NCBI RefSeq assembly: GCF_004664715.2
Contig: NC_051072.1
Span: 33,940,642 to 34,004,641 of the forward strand
DNA: 64,000 nucleotides
Source of the DNA: Peromyscus leucopus
Lineage: Eukaryota; Chordata; Mammalia; Rodentia; Cricetidae
Direction of reading: 5' to 3'
Part shown: positions 50,950 to 60,452 of the stretch, one piece after another
Position numbering within the stretch: position 1 is the first letter of the stretch
How the letters are laid out: every line of letters starts with the position of its first letter
Notes under the pieces: model-generated
Database searches by the model: none
Seen by the model: the letters and a program-made list of their open reading frames with translations, nothing else
Told to the model about the DNA's origin: nothing
Made by a program: the position numbers and the translations under genes

Positions 50950-51274
50950 GGGGCTGGAAGATTGCCCAGTGGGTAAAGTGCTTTCTCCACAAGACTGAGG
51001 ACCTTACAAGGATTCCCAGAACACACATAAGATGCTATGGTATATGTCTGTATCCTTAGAACTGGAGAGGAGAGAGGCAGATGGAACTCCAGAGCTTGCT
51101 GGCCACGCAGTATAGCTGAGCCATTGAAATCCAGGTTTAGTGAGACCTTGTCTTAAAAACTAAAGTGGAGAGGTATAGAAAAAAGACACTAAATATTGAT
51201 CTCTGACCTCCATATGCACATTCATGCATGTGTATCTATGTATATATACAGGAAAACATATATGGACCATATAC

Positions 51275-51325
<51 letters not shown>
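50950..51325 (+). repeat. Composite tRNA/B1 SINE with (CA)n tail, sense, full length
   Basis: GGGGCTGGAAGATTGCCCAG, AGAGCTTGCTGGCCACGCAG and TAGTGAGACCTTGTCTTAAA, then a 50 bp CA run at 51276-51325. Confidence 0.75.
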
Positions 51326-51329
<4 letters not shown>

Positions 51330-52257
51330 TAGAGACAGAGACAAAGACAGAGAGTCAGAGTCACCTGGGAAGGCTAAACTGAGGAATTACCTCCATCAGA
51401 CTGTTCTATGGACATGGCATATTCTTTTTTTTGTCTGTCTCTTTTTTTAATTTATTTTTTTAAATTATACTCATGATATTCATTACTTACACTCATGATA
51501 TTAATCACATTTATGGTATTCATAGATTACATTCGCAGTATTCATTCAATCATATATATATAAATTTTAAATGTCAAATGTCATTTCTTGAAGGGGGTAG
51601 GAGGTCTTAAATACAGGCTTACAGCACAATGGGAGGACCCTGGAGGGCAGAAGTTTGCTACTGATGTTTTACAATCTTGCATCCAAGCTGTTAATGTCCA
51701 TTATTCAGGATACACAGAGAAGGAACTTCCCTTAAGCATTCAGGAGGGTGGAACCTAGCAGGGAATTAGCATTGGGAGGATATCAAGGTCAAGGTCTGCA
51801 AACAAGGCAACAGTTACCCAAAACGGGGGCCAGGGCCCTGCAGGTCCCCCTTTTATTAAACAATGAGCTTCTGACTTGGGTTGTGTGGGACGTCAGCAGG
51901 TCACCTTACCCGTCATGGAGAACACCTGCCCAGGCCACACAGGTGCTCTGACTTAGGTTGGTGAGTGCCCCCAGGCATTACCCGTCTCTGAATACTCATT
52001 ATCATACTGGCTCAATCGTGTGTGAGCTGCATGGTTAATTGCTGCCAAAGATCTCAAAGTGGCACTGGGCTTGCAATCTGTGTGTTCGATACATAAAAGA
52101 CCAACAGAGGTCCTATCTCACCCATAGCCAGTAGGCTAAAGGCAACTGAGCCATTCCCTTCCTTAACGAGCCATACTGTATGTTGGAATCCTTGTAAGAT
52201 AGTATCCCCAAAGCAACTGGAACTTGAGTTTATAAATTTATAATTTTCAAAGTACAT

Positions 52258-52539
52258 GGCATATTCTTGGTTAATAATTGATGCCTGGGGGGGGGCAGGT
52301 CCAGCCCACTGTGGGCAGTGTTATCCCTAGGCAGGTAGGCCTGGGCTGTATAACAAAAGTAACCAAGCAAGCCAGATGCAGCAAACTGGTAAGCTGTTTT
52401 TCTTCCATAGATTTCCTGCAAGCTCCTGCCCTCATTTTCTGCCTTGATGGTAGACATAACCCATAAACCAAATAAACTCTTTCCTTACAAGTTTCTTTTT
52501 GTTATGGTGTTTTATCACAGCAACAAAAAGCTAGCTAGA

Positions 52540-52541
<2 letters not shown>
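52258..52541 (+). mobile_element. MaLR/ORR1-like LTR, 5'-truncated, sense
   Basis: GTCCAGCCCACTGTGGGCAG ... CCAAATAAACTCTTTCCTTA ... TTATGGTGTTTTATCACAGC. It lacks the first 120 bp or so of the LTR. Confidence 0.7.

Positions 52542-52581
<40 letters not shown>
52542..52581. repeat. (CA)n microsatellite
   Basis: 40 bp CA, directly at the end of the LTR. Confidence 0.94.
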
Positions 52582-52582
<1 letters not shown>

Positions 52583-52819
52583 ATGAAATCTATTGAAATT
52601 ACTATTAAATGTGAACTATATTTTATATTTCTCTGAAGAAGCTACAAATAGAAGAACGCTCTTAAATATAACACTGGCATTGACATAGAATGAATTGATG
52701 TGGAAAGCACAACATAGTTTATGACTGATGTGCTTAAAGATGCTAATTTCCCTTTCTACTTCAAAGCAAGGGTCTAGATCTTAGCTTCTGTTAATAATGA
52801 GCAATTTTATCTGTCACAG

Positions 52820-52970
52820 AGACGAGGCTTATTTACCAGCTGCTGGGGGCCGCCCAGGAGCTACGAAAGTCATGGTAGTTGTGACTGATGGTGAATCCCA
52901 TGATGGGTCGATGCTGAAAGAGGTGATCCAGAAATGCAATGATGATGAAATATTGAGGTTCGGCATAGCA
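52820..52970 (+). CDS. Itga2: Itga2 exon 8: I domain with MIDAS Asp
   Basis: 151 nt: (R)DEAYLPAAGGRPGATK, then VMVVVTDGESHDGSMLKEV and IQKCNDDEILRFGIA. The VVVTDGESHDGS strand-loop is a hallmark of alpha-2, and its Asp (D254, bases 52887-52889) completes the MIDAS. The stretch DEAYLPAAGG is the variable loop and differs from human and mouse, but keeps the expected length. The acceptor is CTGTCACAG and the donor GTAAGT. Confidence 0.97.
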
Positions 52971-53218
52971 GTAAGTAGCTTCGGTTTGGACATGTCTGGC
53001 GGTTGATGGGTACACAGTCCTGAAATCCATCACTTTCCCAGTCTGCAATTTGTACAGTCTCTCTGCTTTTTGCTTGTTTTCAGTCCTGTCAACTGAATGA
53101 ATGGCTGTGGGAGTGTTTGCAAGAAGCCCTGGGATGATCAGAAACGTACTGAAATGAACAGATAGGGAAATCGAAGTAGAAGAAGAATGACCTTTGTCCT
53201 GCTCTCTCTTTTTTCAAG
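52971..53218 (+). other. Itga2: Intron 8, 248 bp
   Basis: Short GT-AG intron (GTAAGT ... TTTTTTCAAG) with no repeat insertions. Confidence 0.93.
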
Positions 53219-53383
53219 GTTCTTGGGTATTTAAACAGAAATGCCCTTGATACTAAAAATTTAATCAAGGAAATCAAAGCCATTGCTAGTACTCCAACAG
53301 AGAGATTTTTTTCAATGTGGCTGATGAAGCAGCTCTTCTGGAAAAGGCTGGAACACTTGGAGAACACATTTTCAGCATTGAAG
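53219..53383 (+). CDS. Itga2: Itga2 exon 9: I domain C-helix region, one base short (frameshift)
   Basis: 165 nt where 166 are needed. The first 29 codons read VLGYLNRNALDTKNLIKEIK and AIASTPTER, which is the collagen-specific C-helix (GYLNRNAL) and the following helix. After TER there are only seven T (53306-53312). The alpha-2 protein continues Arg-(Phe/Tyr)-Phe-Phe-Asn-Val, which needs one more base. Downstream, the +1 frame of the same exon again reads NVADEAALLEKAG, then TLGEHIFSIEG, so the exon is otherwise conserved. As written, the frame runs on for 52 wrong codons (24 here, 25 in exon 10, one across the junction, two in exon 11) to a TGA at 57880-57882. The donor is G|GTAAAA. This may be an assembly error or a real null allele. 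Confidence 0.93.
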
Positions 53384-55163
53384 GTAAAAAGGCCTTGCAT
53401 AAACTTTCCCTTCAAATACTTCTTGTTGGAGAATTTGTTATTTTCATATAATGCATTTGCTATATGGATATTAACTCATAGACTGTGCATAAAGACTAAC
53501 TCAGATATGTCAGATGTCAGCAAGAAAGCTGAACAAAACACATTGACTACATGATTTATAAGAGAAATGTAAGAAAAATATGTATCCAGCCACTTTTGTG
53601 CTTTGCCTAAAAGATGACACATCAATACTGTTTAATTTTCTAGAAGTCTCTGAGGTGCAAAGCTCACACATGGTTAATAAGATGATGAATATTTTCAACT
53701 TTTGAGAGAACAATCTAGCCACATCTATTATAATTATCATATTTTTTCTTTTTAAGTTATGCAATTTCAGAAATTCTTGAATTTGTTTGTAGTAAACATA
53801 TATACCTTTAAAATATTGAAAATACAGTGATGATCTCCAGAAGTTCAGGTGGGGGAAAGGCTTTCCTTATTATAGCTCTACTGATGTACCTCCATAGCCT
53901 TGGAACATACTCAGGGCAGAATTGTCATCCATGCAGATAGACAAGACCTGGAGGACCAGAACACTCTTCACAGTTGCTTTAAAAAAAAAAAAGTTCCATG
54001 CAACCCAAATCCTAGTTCCAGGGGCTTAACCAGAACAATTCAGCAATAAAGCTGGTGTTTAATTGTGCACCTACATATCAGGTCCTTCCTTAGAAGCTGG
54101 GTTCGAAGGTATTGCAAACAAATCCACTTCTGCAGTCCAACCTTGATCTTTTGTTGATGCACTAGAAATTTCTGTCCCACCCCAAAATTATTGCAGAAGT
54201 GTGATATTTCTGAATTATTTAAATCATCACCCAAACCCAAGACCTCCTGCAATTATTCAAAACTACTAAGGCATCTGTAAGAGGAAATTTGCTGGGAGTC
54301 CATGAGTAGGAGTAATTGCAATGTAATTTAAGGCTAACTTGAAATGATCTTGGACATTTTCTATTGCTGAAGAATTTTGAGGAACATAAATGTATTTCTC
54401 CCCCAAACTGTCCCTATGCAATCAGTGTTAATTATCATACTTCCTCAGCAAGAGGACCCCTCACAGTAGTAAAGTCTGTTCTATTGATGTGTTTGTGGAG
54501 GAATTAGGCTTGCTTCTCGGGAACATTATTGAAAGACAACCATTCTACCACACCGAAAAGGATGTGCCTACCAATAGCGTTCTGCTGTGTTAGACACCAA
54601 CAGATACTTAAGTGCAATTAAAACAAACTTCCCAGCTAGGAAACTCTTTAGTCTTGAATCTTGGTTTCCAAAGGCTGCCTCAGGTTTCCGTCAGTCCAGT
54701 CTACGGTACAAAATAATCACCTATTCTTCCAATGCATCTGAAGTATCTGTGCATTAGGAACACCAGTATTTAAAAGCAAACCCCACATAATTTCTTAACT
54801 ATTAATGATAAATTTACAAGAACACTCTGATCTCAGTTTCCATCTTCACTAATACTTTTTCTTTGCTGAGGCTAATTTGATATCAGGAACAGCATAAATA
54901 TTATATTAAATTAATGCTTAATGGGGGATCAAAGCCAACTTTGAACATTTCTTTGGACACTATTTTTAGTGATGTCCTCATCCTAGAATCCTCCAATTTA
55001 TAGCTGTACATTGACATGAGAACACTTGTGTATGTGTATGTGTGTATGTGTGTGTGTGTGTGTGTGTTCATGAATGCACATGCTTGCAGATGTGTGTCCA
55101 TGTTTTAAATTTTGTTTTAAGATCGCTGACAATAGTATAATTTTTGAAAATGATATTTAACAG
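53384..55163 (+). other. Itga2: Intron 9, non-coding
   Basis: 1.8 kb, mostly apparently unique, A+T rich, with one (GT)n tract (about 55027-55067) close to the exon 10 acceptor. Confidence 0.85.
55027..55067. repeat. (GT)n microsatellite in intron 9
   Basis: 41 bp of GT with TA interruptions, about 100 bp before exon 10. Confidence 0.92.
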
Positions 55164-55240
55164 GTACTGTTCAAGGAGGAGACCACTTCCAGATGGAAAT
55201 GGCACAAGTCGGATTCAGCGCAGACTACTCTCCTCAAAAT
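55164..55240 (+). CDS. Itga2: Itga2 exon 10: end of I domain and return to propeller
   Basis: 77 nt. It completes Gly, then TVQGGDHFQMEMAQVGFSAD and YSPQN. This closes the I domain (TVQGG) and returns to the propeller (FQMEMxQVGFSA). The acceptor is ATATTTAACAG. The donor is GTGTGT, a weaker match to the consensus than the gene's other donors. The frame is intact when joined to the corrected exon 9. Confidence 0.95.
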
Positions 55241-56446
55241 GTGTGTATACCAGATAAGCTTAAGCAAATATTGCCACTGACCAGAACACACACACACACA
55301 GACACAATAGCTTAGACACAGTAGGAAAGACAGCCATTCCCTGAGCAATGATTCACATTCCTGGGCCCAGTCGTTAAGCTTTAGAAAGAAAGCAGTTAAA
55401 TTCTTCCTTCCCTAAGTCAGAGGAAAATATCTTTTATAATAAAAGCTTTGAGTCTCCTATGGCAAAGACACTACACTAATTCCAAGCATTATCCTTATAA
55501 GAATTTCATGGGAATCAATTAATTACCTAAAACATTTGTCAGAGGGAAAAAAAAGCCCTTTTTATCCCTGACACAGTCACAGACCACATTGCCGTGGTAT
55601 CATTTTCCACAAGCAGAGACATAGAGTTGTTGAAGATGGGCAATGTGTGAGACCTGAGTGGACCTGGAGTCCATGTCTTGGTAACTCAGGGAGTCCATCC
55701 GGTGTCCTCAGAAACACCCTCTGGGTCTGGACACAAATCCTGTCCCGGACATTGGAGGGGAATGAGAGACAAAATGGTGCAAGATTCTGGGAAATATTTA
55801 GGGATGAATTTGAAGTCAGAGGGTGATAAACAGATCCAAGGACCAAAACAGCTCATCCTTTGCCTGGAATAAAAGATGCTCATGTTACTGATTCAACAAC
55901 ACCTAGAGATGCCGAAAAAAGTTAGAAATCTTTCCTGTAGGAAGAGGTAAATAAATACAATAGTACAGAAATATTTTCACACAGTTCCATGAGGTTACTG
56001 TCCGGTCGTATACTCCTAGCTTAGAGTCTGTGCTTACATTATGCTTCTTCTCAAAATTTTGTATTTTTCCTCAGAATAAGATATATTTTTTTCCTATTTG
56101 GTATTTTTAACCCCACATCACCATATCCCTGTTTCCTTATATCAAAACAAATGAACAAACAACAACAACAAAAAGACCCTTAACAATAACACCTTTCATT
56201 CTGACCAAGCCTGTTCCTAAGGACTTTGTAGCCTTTGATATTTAAATTGAGTTTGAACCAATGCAGAGGACCCTGAGCTGTCTGGGTCTTCCCCATCCCT
56301 GACTTAGGCTTGTTTTCAGTCCACTGCATTGACTGTCACAGTTACAGGTGAGTTTTGTGGCTGAGCTATGATTAAACACATGGGATATAGGGATGTAGAT
56401 GCGAGAACATTTGAAAAGGACTGAGGAAAAGAATGAAGGACCGTAA

Positions 56447-57165
56447 GGGCTAGAACAATAACTCAATGGGTAAGAGAGCTTGTAGCTATAGTTTTCCTGC
56501 CTTGCCCACAGTCAGAACAAATCTCTGTCACCCGCCAGTCCCACAGCCGCTCAGACCCAACCAAGTCAACACAGAGACTTATATTGCTTACAAACTGTAT
56601 GGCTGTGGCAGGCTTCTTGCTAACTGTTCTTATATCTTAAATTAATCCATTTCCATAAATCTATACCTTGCCACATGGCTCATGACTTACCGGCATCTTC
56701 ACATGCTGCTTGTCATGGCAGCAGCTGGCAGTGTCTCTCCTGTCTTCCGGTTCCCTCAATTCTCCTCTCTGTTAGTCCCACCTATACTTCCTGCCTGGCC
56801 ACTGACCAATCAGTGTTTTATTTATTGACCAATCAGAGCAATTTAACATACACACCATCCCACAGAAAGAGCTAGTTGAACAGCATGAGAACCCAAGTTC
56901 AGATCCCAGCACCCACAATTCAGGCAGGACCCGTGGCTGCCCATGCACCTGTAACCCTAGCACTTGTGGGGAGTGCAGAGATAGGAGGATCCCTGGGGGG
57001 TTGCTGGCCACTGTCTTTGATTCAGCTTTAGTGAGAGATTCCATGTGAAGGAAATGAAGTAGAGAGCGATAGAGCGGTGTGCCCGATGTCCTCCTCTGGC
57101 CTCTTTGTGCACAAGCATGCACATCCAAGCGTACAACACACATCGCAAACATACAGAGAGTTGGA
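56447..57165 (+). repeat. Composite SINE split by a solo LTR
   Basis: The head (AGGGCTAGAACAATAACTCA) lies at 56447-56480. The B-box and body resume at 56874 (GAACCCAAGTTCAGATCCCA ... AGAGCGATAGAGCGG). The LTR sits between. Confidence 0.8.
56481..56867 (-). mobile_element. 387 bp solo LTR (ERV, likely class II), antisense
   Basis: In minus orientation it starts near TCTGTGGGATGGTGTGTATG and ends ...AGCTACA. The 6-bp flanks AGAGCT (56475-56480 and 56868-56873) form a target-site duplication. An AATAAATAAAACA polyadenylation-like stretch lies early on the minus strand. Only a single LTR remains, with no viral coding region. The family name is not certain; the 6 bp duplication suggests an ERVK/IAP-like integrase. 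Confidence 0.72.
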
Positions 57166-57460
57166 AATACCACTGGTCAGAAGGTCTCCCAAGACATGCT
57201 AGGAAGAGCAGCATCTCCTTCCTCCTCTGACATCAGCACTTTCTATTGCTTTAGTGTGTCTCCTGTTCATCATGAGCCTTTCCTAGGACTGTGTGGGATG
57301 AGAAGTTCTCATCTGTTTCTTCTGTAAGTTCTGAAAGGTTCAGCATTTTCAAATGTGTGCCTTTGAATTGAAGACGGCTGGGCATCTGTCCTGTGCCATG
57401 GCCTACTGCAAAGAGTTCTACATGATGCATTATAATAAGCTCTTCCAAGAGGGTATAGCT

Positions 57461-57637
57461 CAGTGGTTCTCAGCCTTCCTAACGCCGTGACCCTTTAATG
57501 CAATTCCTCGTGGTGTGGTGACCCCACAATCATAAAATTATTTTCGTTGCTACTTCATGAATGTAATTTTGATACTGTTATGAATCATAATGTAAATATC
57601 TGATATATAGGATGGTCTTAGGCAACACCTATGAAAG
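57461..57637 (-). mobile_element. hAT-Charlie-type DNA transposon, truncated
   Basis: CAGTGGTTCTCAGCCTTCCT ... AATCATAATGTAAATATCTG is the reverse of the copy at 12039-12260. The second terminal repeat is missing. Confidence 0.8.
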
Positions 57638-57674
57638 CTCATGGTAAGCTACTTCTCCAGTAAAATCAAAACAG

Positions 57675-57758
57675 TTATATATATATATAAATATATATTT
57701 ATATATAATATATTTAAATATATTATATATTATATATAACTATATATAATATATATAG
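57675..57758. repeat. A/T palindromic tract
   Basis: 84 bp made only of A and T except for a single C, with several overlapping palindromes (TATATATATA, TATATTTAAATATA). Confidence 0.92.
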
Positions 57759-57872
57759 TTTACTGTGCAAATTTCCTTAAATTGTGATAATTTATTTCAA
57801 TGTTTTGACTAGCCTGAATTATTTTGCATTAAAGGTGATTTGTCGTAATCTTCATTTCTTCAATTGTTTCAG

Positions 57873-58011
57873 GATATTCTGATGCTAGGTGCAGTGGGAG
57901 CTTTTGGCTGGAGTGGAACAGTTGTCCAGGAGACGTCTCGTGAGCACCTGATCTTTCCTAAACAGGCCTTTGAGCACGTTCTGCAGGATAGAAACCACAG
58001 TTCGTTTTTAG
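57873..58011 (+). CDS. Itga2: Itga2 exon 11: propeller blade 3
   Basis: 139 nt: DILMLGAVGAFGWSGTVVQ, then ETSREHLIFPKQAFEHVLQ and DRNHSSFL, plus one base. DILMLGAVGAFxWSG is a family signature. NHS is an N-glycosylation sequon. The acceptor is TTGTTTCAG and the donor G|GTGAGG. In the frame produced by the exon 9 deletion, a TGA lies at 57880-57882, right at the start of this exon. Confidence 0.97.
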
Positions 58012-59312
58012 GTGAGGTGCTACAGCGGTCGGCTCAGACGACTCAGGTTCTTTTTCTTTAAACTCTCAGGTCAGCTCAGCAGAGCCTCTGAATTGTCCTC
58101 TGCTTACGTGTTCTTAATCCACAGATGTTACCTCTTTGGCAGTCAGGCCTCAGCCCATAGGTCTGGGAAGCTGAGTTTTACACACGAATCTCTGTAGAGG
58201 TCTGTTAAGCTCATGTGACCAATGATGTTATTTAACTCCACTGTTTCTAAAACACACAAATCTGTTCAGGCAGATATCCCTGGAACATGGTTGTTTCTCC
58301 AAAATAGAAGTTGTTCCTAAAAGGCAATACACTAACTAGTGTCTTTCTATTGTCTTAAAGTTCTTAGGGGTTTTTGTTTGTTTGTTTGTTAGTGTTGTTC
58401 ACATGATCAGCATCCAGTGATGTTCAGTATCTGTATTCTAGCTACACAAATCCTTCCAAAATCCTTTGAGAGCCTGTGACCTCAATAATTTTTTTTCAAC
58501 TTCAACAGCCTAGCAAACAACAAATCCAGAATTTAAAGCTAGAACTCTGTAATTCTAGGACCTGTGTTCTTTCCATGAAGCAACTTTACCATTTCAATTC
58601 ATTTGTTTATTCATTAAAAACTTGTTAAAGACCAGTGTCTTTGTCTTTTTCTTGTTGCTGTGGTAAGATACATTGACAAAGGCAATTTAAAGAAGAAAGG
58701 ATTTCTTTGGCTCACAGTTCCAGGTTATAGTCCATCATTGTGGGAAAATCAAGGCAGCAGAAACTTTAATACCACCAGTATTTCACGGGCAGCCAGTCCC
58801 ATTATACACACCATCAAGAATAGAGAGAAATGAGTTCTGGATACATGCTTACTCTTAGCTCACTTCCTCTGCTCTTATCCAGTCAGGATCCCCTGCCTAA
58901 GGAATGGTGTCACCTACAGTGAGCAGGTCTTTCCACCTCAATTACTCACATAATATAATCAGCCTAATTCCTCCCAGATATGCCCAGGGGAACATTGAAT
59001 CTGGACAAACCTTCACTGAAATGCTCTTCTCAGGTAATAGTAGATTGTGATAAGTTGACAATTAAAATTAGCAATAAGCCAGGCTTGAGGGGTAGCTAAT
59101 GAGAACAACCCAGGATCAAAGGGACAGCTTTATAAGTTGAGGGCCTGTCTATGGTAGTGAGAGCTACAAAGAAAGGTGAGGACAATCCATCACAGGAGCG
59201 TGAGTAGTCATCACATCTAACATCAAGACTTCTGAGCATCTCTGCTACCTTCAAAAGCCCTCTCTGGCTGAGACAGTGAGGGATGCTTACTCTAGAACTT
59301 CTTCTCTCCTAG
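58012..59312 (+). other. Itga2: Intron 11, non-coding
   Basis: 1.3 kb, holding an antisense ORR1-type MaLR LTR (about 58635-59072). The remainder is unremarkable. Confidence 0.85.
58635..59072 (-). mobile_element. ORR1-like LTR, antisense
   Basis: TTTTTCTTGTTGCTGTGGTA at the left; at the right, GATAAGTTGACAATTAA is the reversed LTR start. Confidence 0.65.
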
Positions 59313-59458
59313 GTTACTCTGTGGCTACAATTTCTACTGAAAATGGTGTCCACTTCGCTGCTGGCGCTCCTCGGGCAAATTATACTGGCCAGATAGTGCT
59401 ATACAGTGTCAACAAGGATGGCACTGTCACAGTGATTCAGTCTCACAGAGGGGACCAG
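59313..59458 (+). CDS. Itga2: Itga2 exon 12: propeller blade 4 (FG-GAP)
   Basis: 146 nt. It completes Gly, then YSVATISTENGVHFAAGAP, RANYTGQIVLYSVNKDGTV and TVIQSHRGDQ. The order GYSV...HFAAGAPR...GQIVLYSV is a complete FG-GAP repeat, with an NYT glycosylation sequon. The acceptor is CTCTCCTAG and the donor CAG|GTAAAC. Confidence 0.97.
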
Positions 59459-60308
59459 GTAAACATCATTACTAACAAGTGAAGTTGATTTTATGGATAA
59501 CTGGGGCAGGTGGACAGTTGGGTGGGCCAAGTGGAAACTGGTGTTCACTGAGTGGCTCCTCTGTGTTTGGGAATGTCATCTGAATTTACTCATGTCTATG
59601 TTAAATCCTAACAACAGAAGGTTCACTGGGATTGAAATCTGACACTTCTCTTGCCATTGATTTTATAGGAATAAGGGAGCCACAAACTAGTCACAAAGTA
59701 GCTATTAGATCAGGCTTCTGTCTCTTCTTTAGTAGTTTAAAGAATGGTGTTTCTATTTTGAGAAAAAAAAATGACAGTTTCATAGAAGAAATCACTTATT
59801 AATGTTTAAATCCTTAAGAAATGTTCACACAGGCACTCACTGAACATTGCTGGCTGGGATGGCATTCAGATCCCCGGCCCTTCTAATTTTACTTCATCTC
59901 TACCTAGTTCTCCCATCTTTTCCCCCAGGCAACATCTCCTGTCCTGGACCATGCCACTGGCATTACACCATTCATATTTCCCTTCACCTAGAAAACTCCT
60001 TGTGTTCTTAAGATTCTATTCAAATGATACTTCCCTCCCTGACCCCTCCACCCCCTCCCTACACTCCAATAAGGCATCTTTATTACAACAGGTTTTGTTT
60101 TGCTTTTCATGGGAGCATGGTTATTTCCTGTCCATGGCTGGCCCTGTCCCTCCTGTCTTCCTCTAAATCACAGCTCACGTAGCTACTACGGGTTCCTCTT
60201 TTGAATGTGGCCTCTTGCTCATTGGCATCAGAAATACCTAGAGTTGCACGTGCTAGGATACATATGTGATAATATGACTCCTGAAATGATTATGCTTTGC
60301 TACTCCAG
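59459..60308 (+). other. Itga2: Intron 12, non-coding
   Basis: 850 bp without a repeat that I recognise. Confidence 0.85.
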
Positions 60309-60452
60309 ATTGGCTCCTATTTTGGTAGTGTGCTGTGTTCAGTTGATGTGGATAAAGACACCATTACAGACGTGCTCTTGGTAGGTGCTCCCATGTACAT
60401 GAATGACCTCAAGAAGGAAGAGGGAAAGGTCTACCTCTTCACCATCACAAAG
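60309..60452 (+). CDS. Itga2: Itga2 exon 13: FG-GAP repeat with first Ca-binding loop
   Basis: 144 nt, exactly 48 codons: [19 protein letters not shown], then [20 protein letters not shown] and KVYLFTITK. The DVDKDTITD loop is the first of the divalent-cation-binding loops on the underside of the propeller. [12 protein letters not shown] plus LLVGAP form the FG-GAP repeat. The exon is phase 0 at both ends. The acceptor is CTACTCCAG and the donor GTAAAA. Confidence 0.97.

Larger units (their letters stand above)
48357..52819 (+). other. Itga2: Intron 7, non-coding
   Basis: 4.5 kb. It contains (CA)n tracts, a composite SINE with a CA tail (50.95-51.33 kb), a short B1-like fragment (50.69-50.77 kb) and a 5'-truncated MaLR LTR (52.26-52.54 kb) followed by another (CA)n. 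The stretch 48.4-49.9 kb looks unique. Confidence 0.85.
55241..57872 (+). other. Itga2: Intron 10, non-coding
   Basis: 2.6 kb. It contains a composite SINE split by a 387 bp solo LTR, a truncated hAT-type element (57461-57637) and an 85 bp A/T palindromic tract (57675-57758) shortly before exon 11. Confidence 0.85.

Noticed and set aside
53315..53554. Plus-strand frame starting MWLMKQLFWKR
   Set aside because: It is the frameshifted reading of exon 9 running into intron 9, not an independent gene.
56481..56867. Solo LTR considered as part of a complete provirus
   Set aside because: No second LTR, primer-binding site or gag/pol-like frame is adjacent; both sides are the halves of one SINE.
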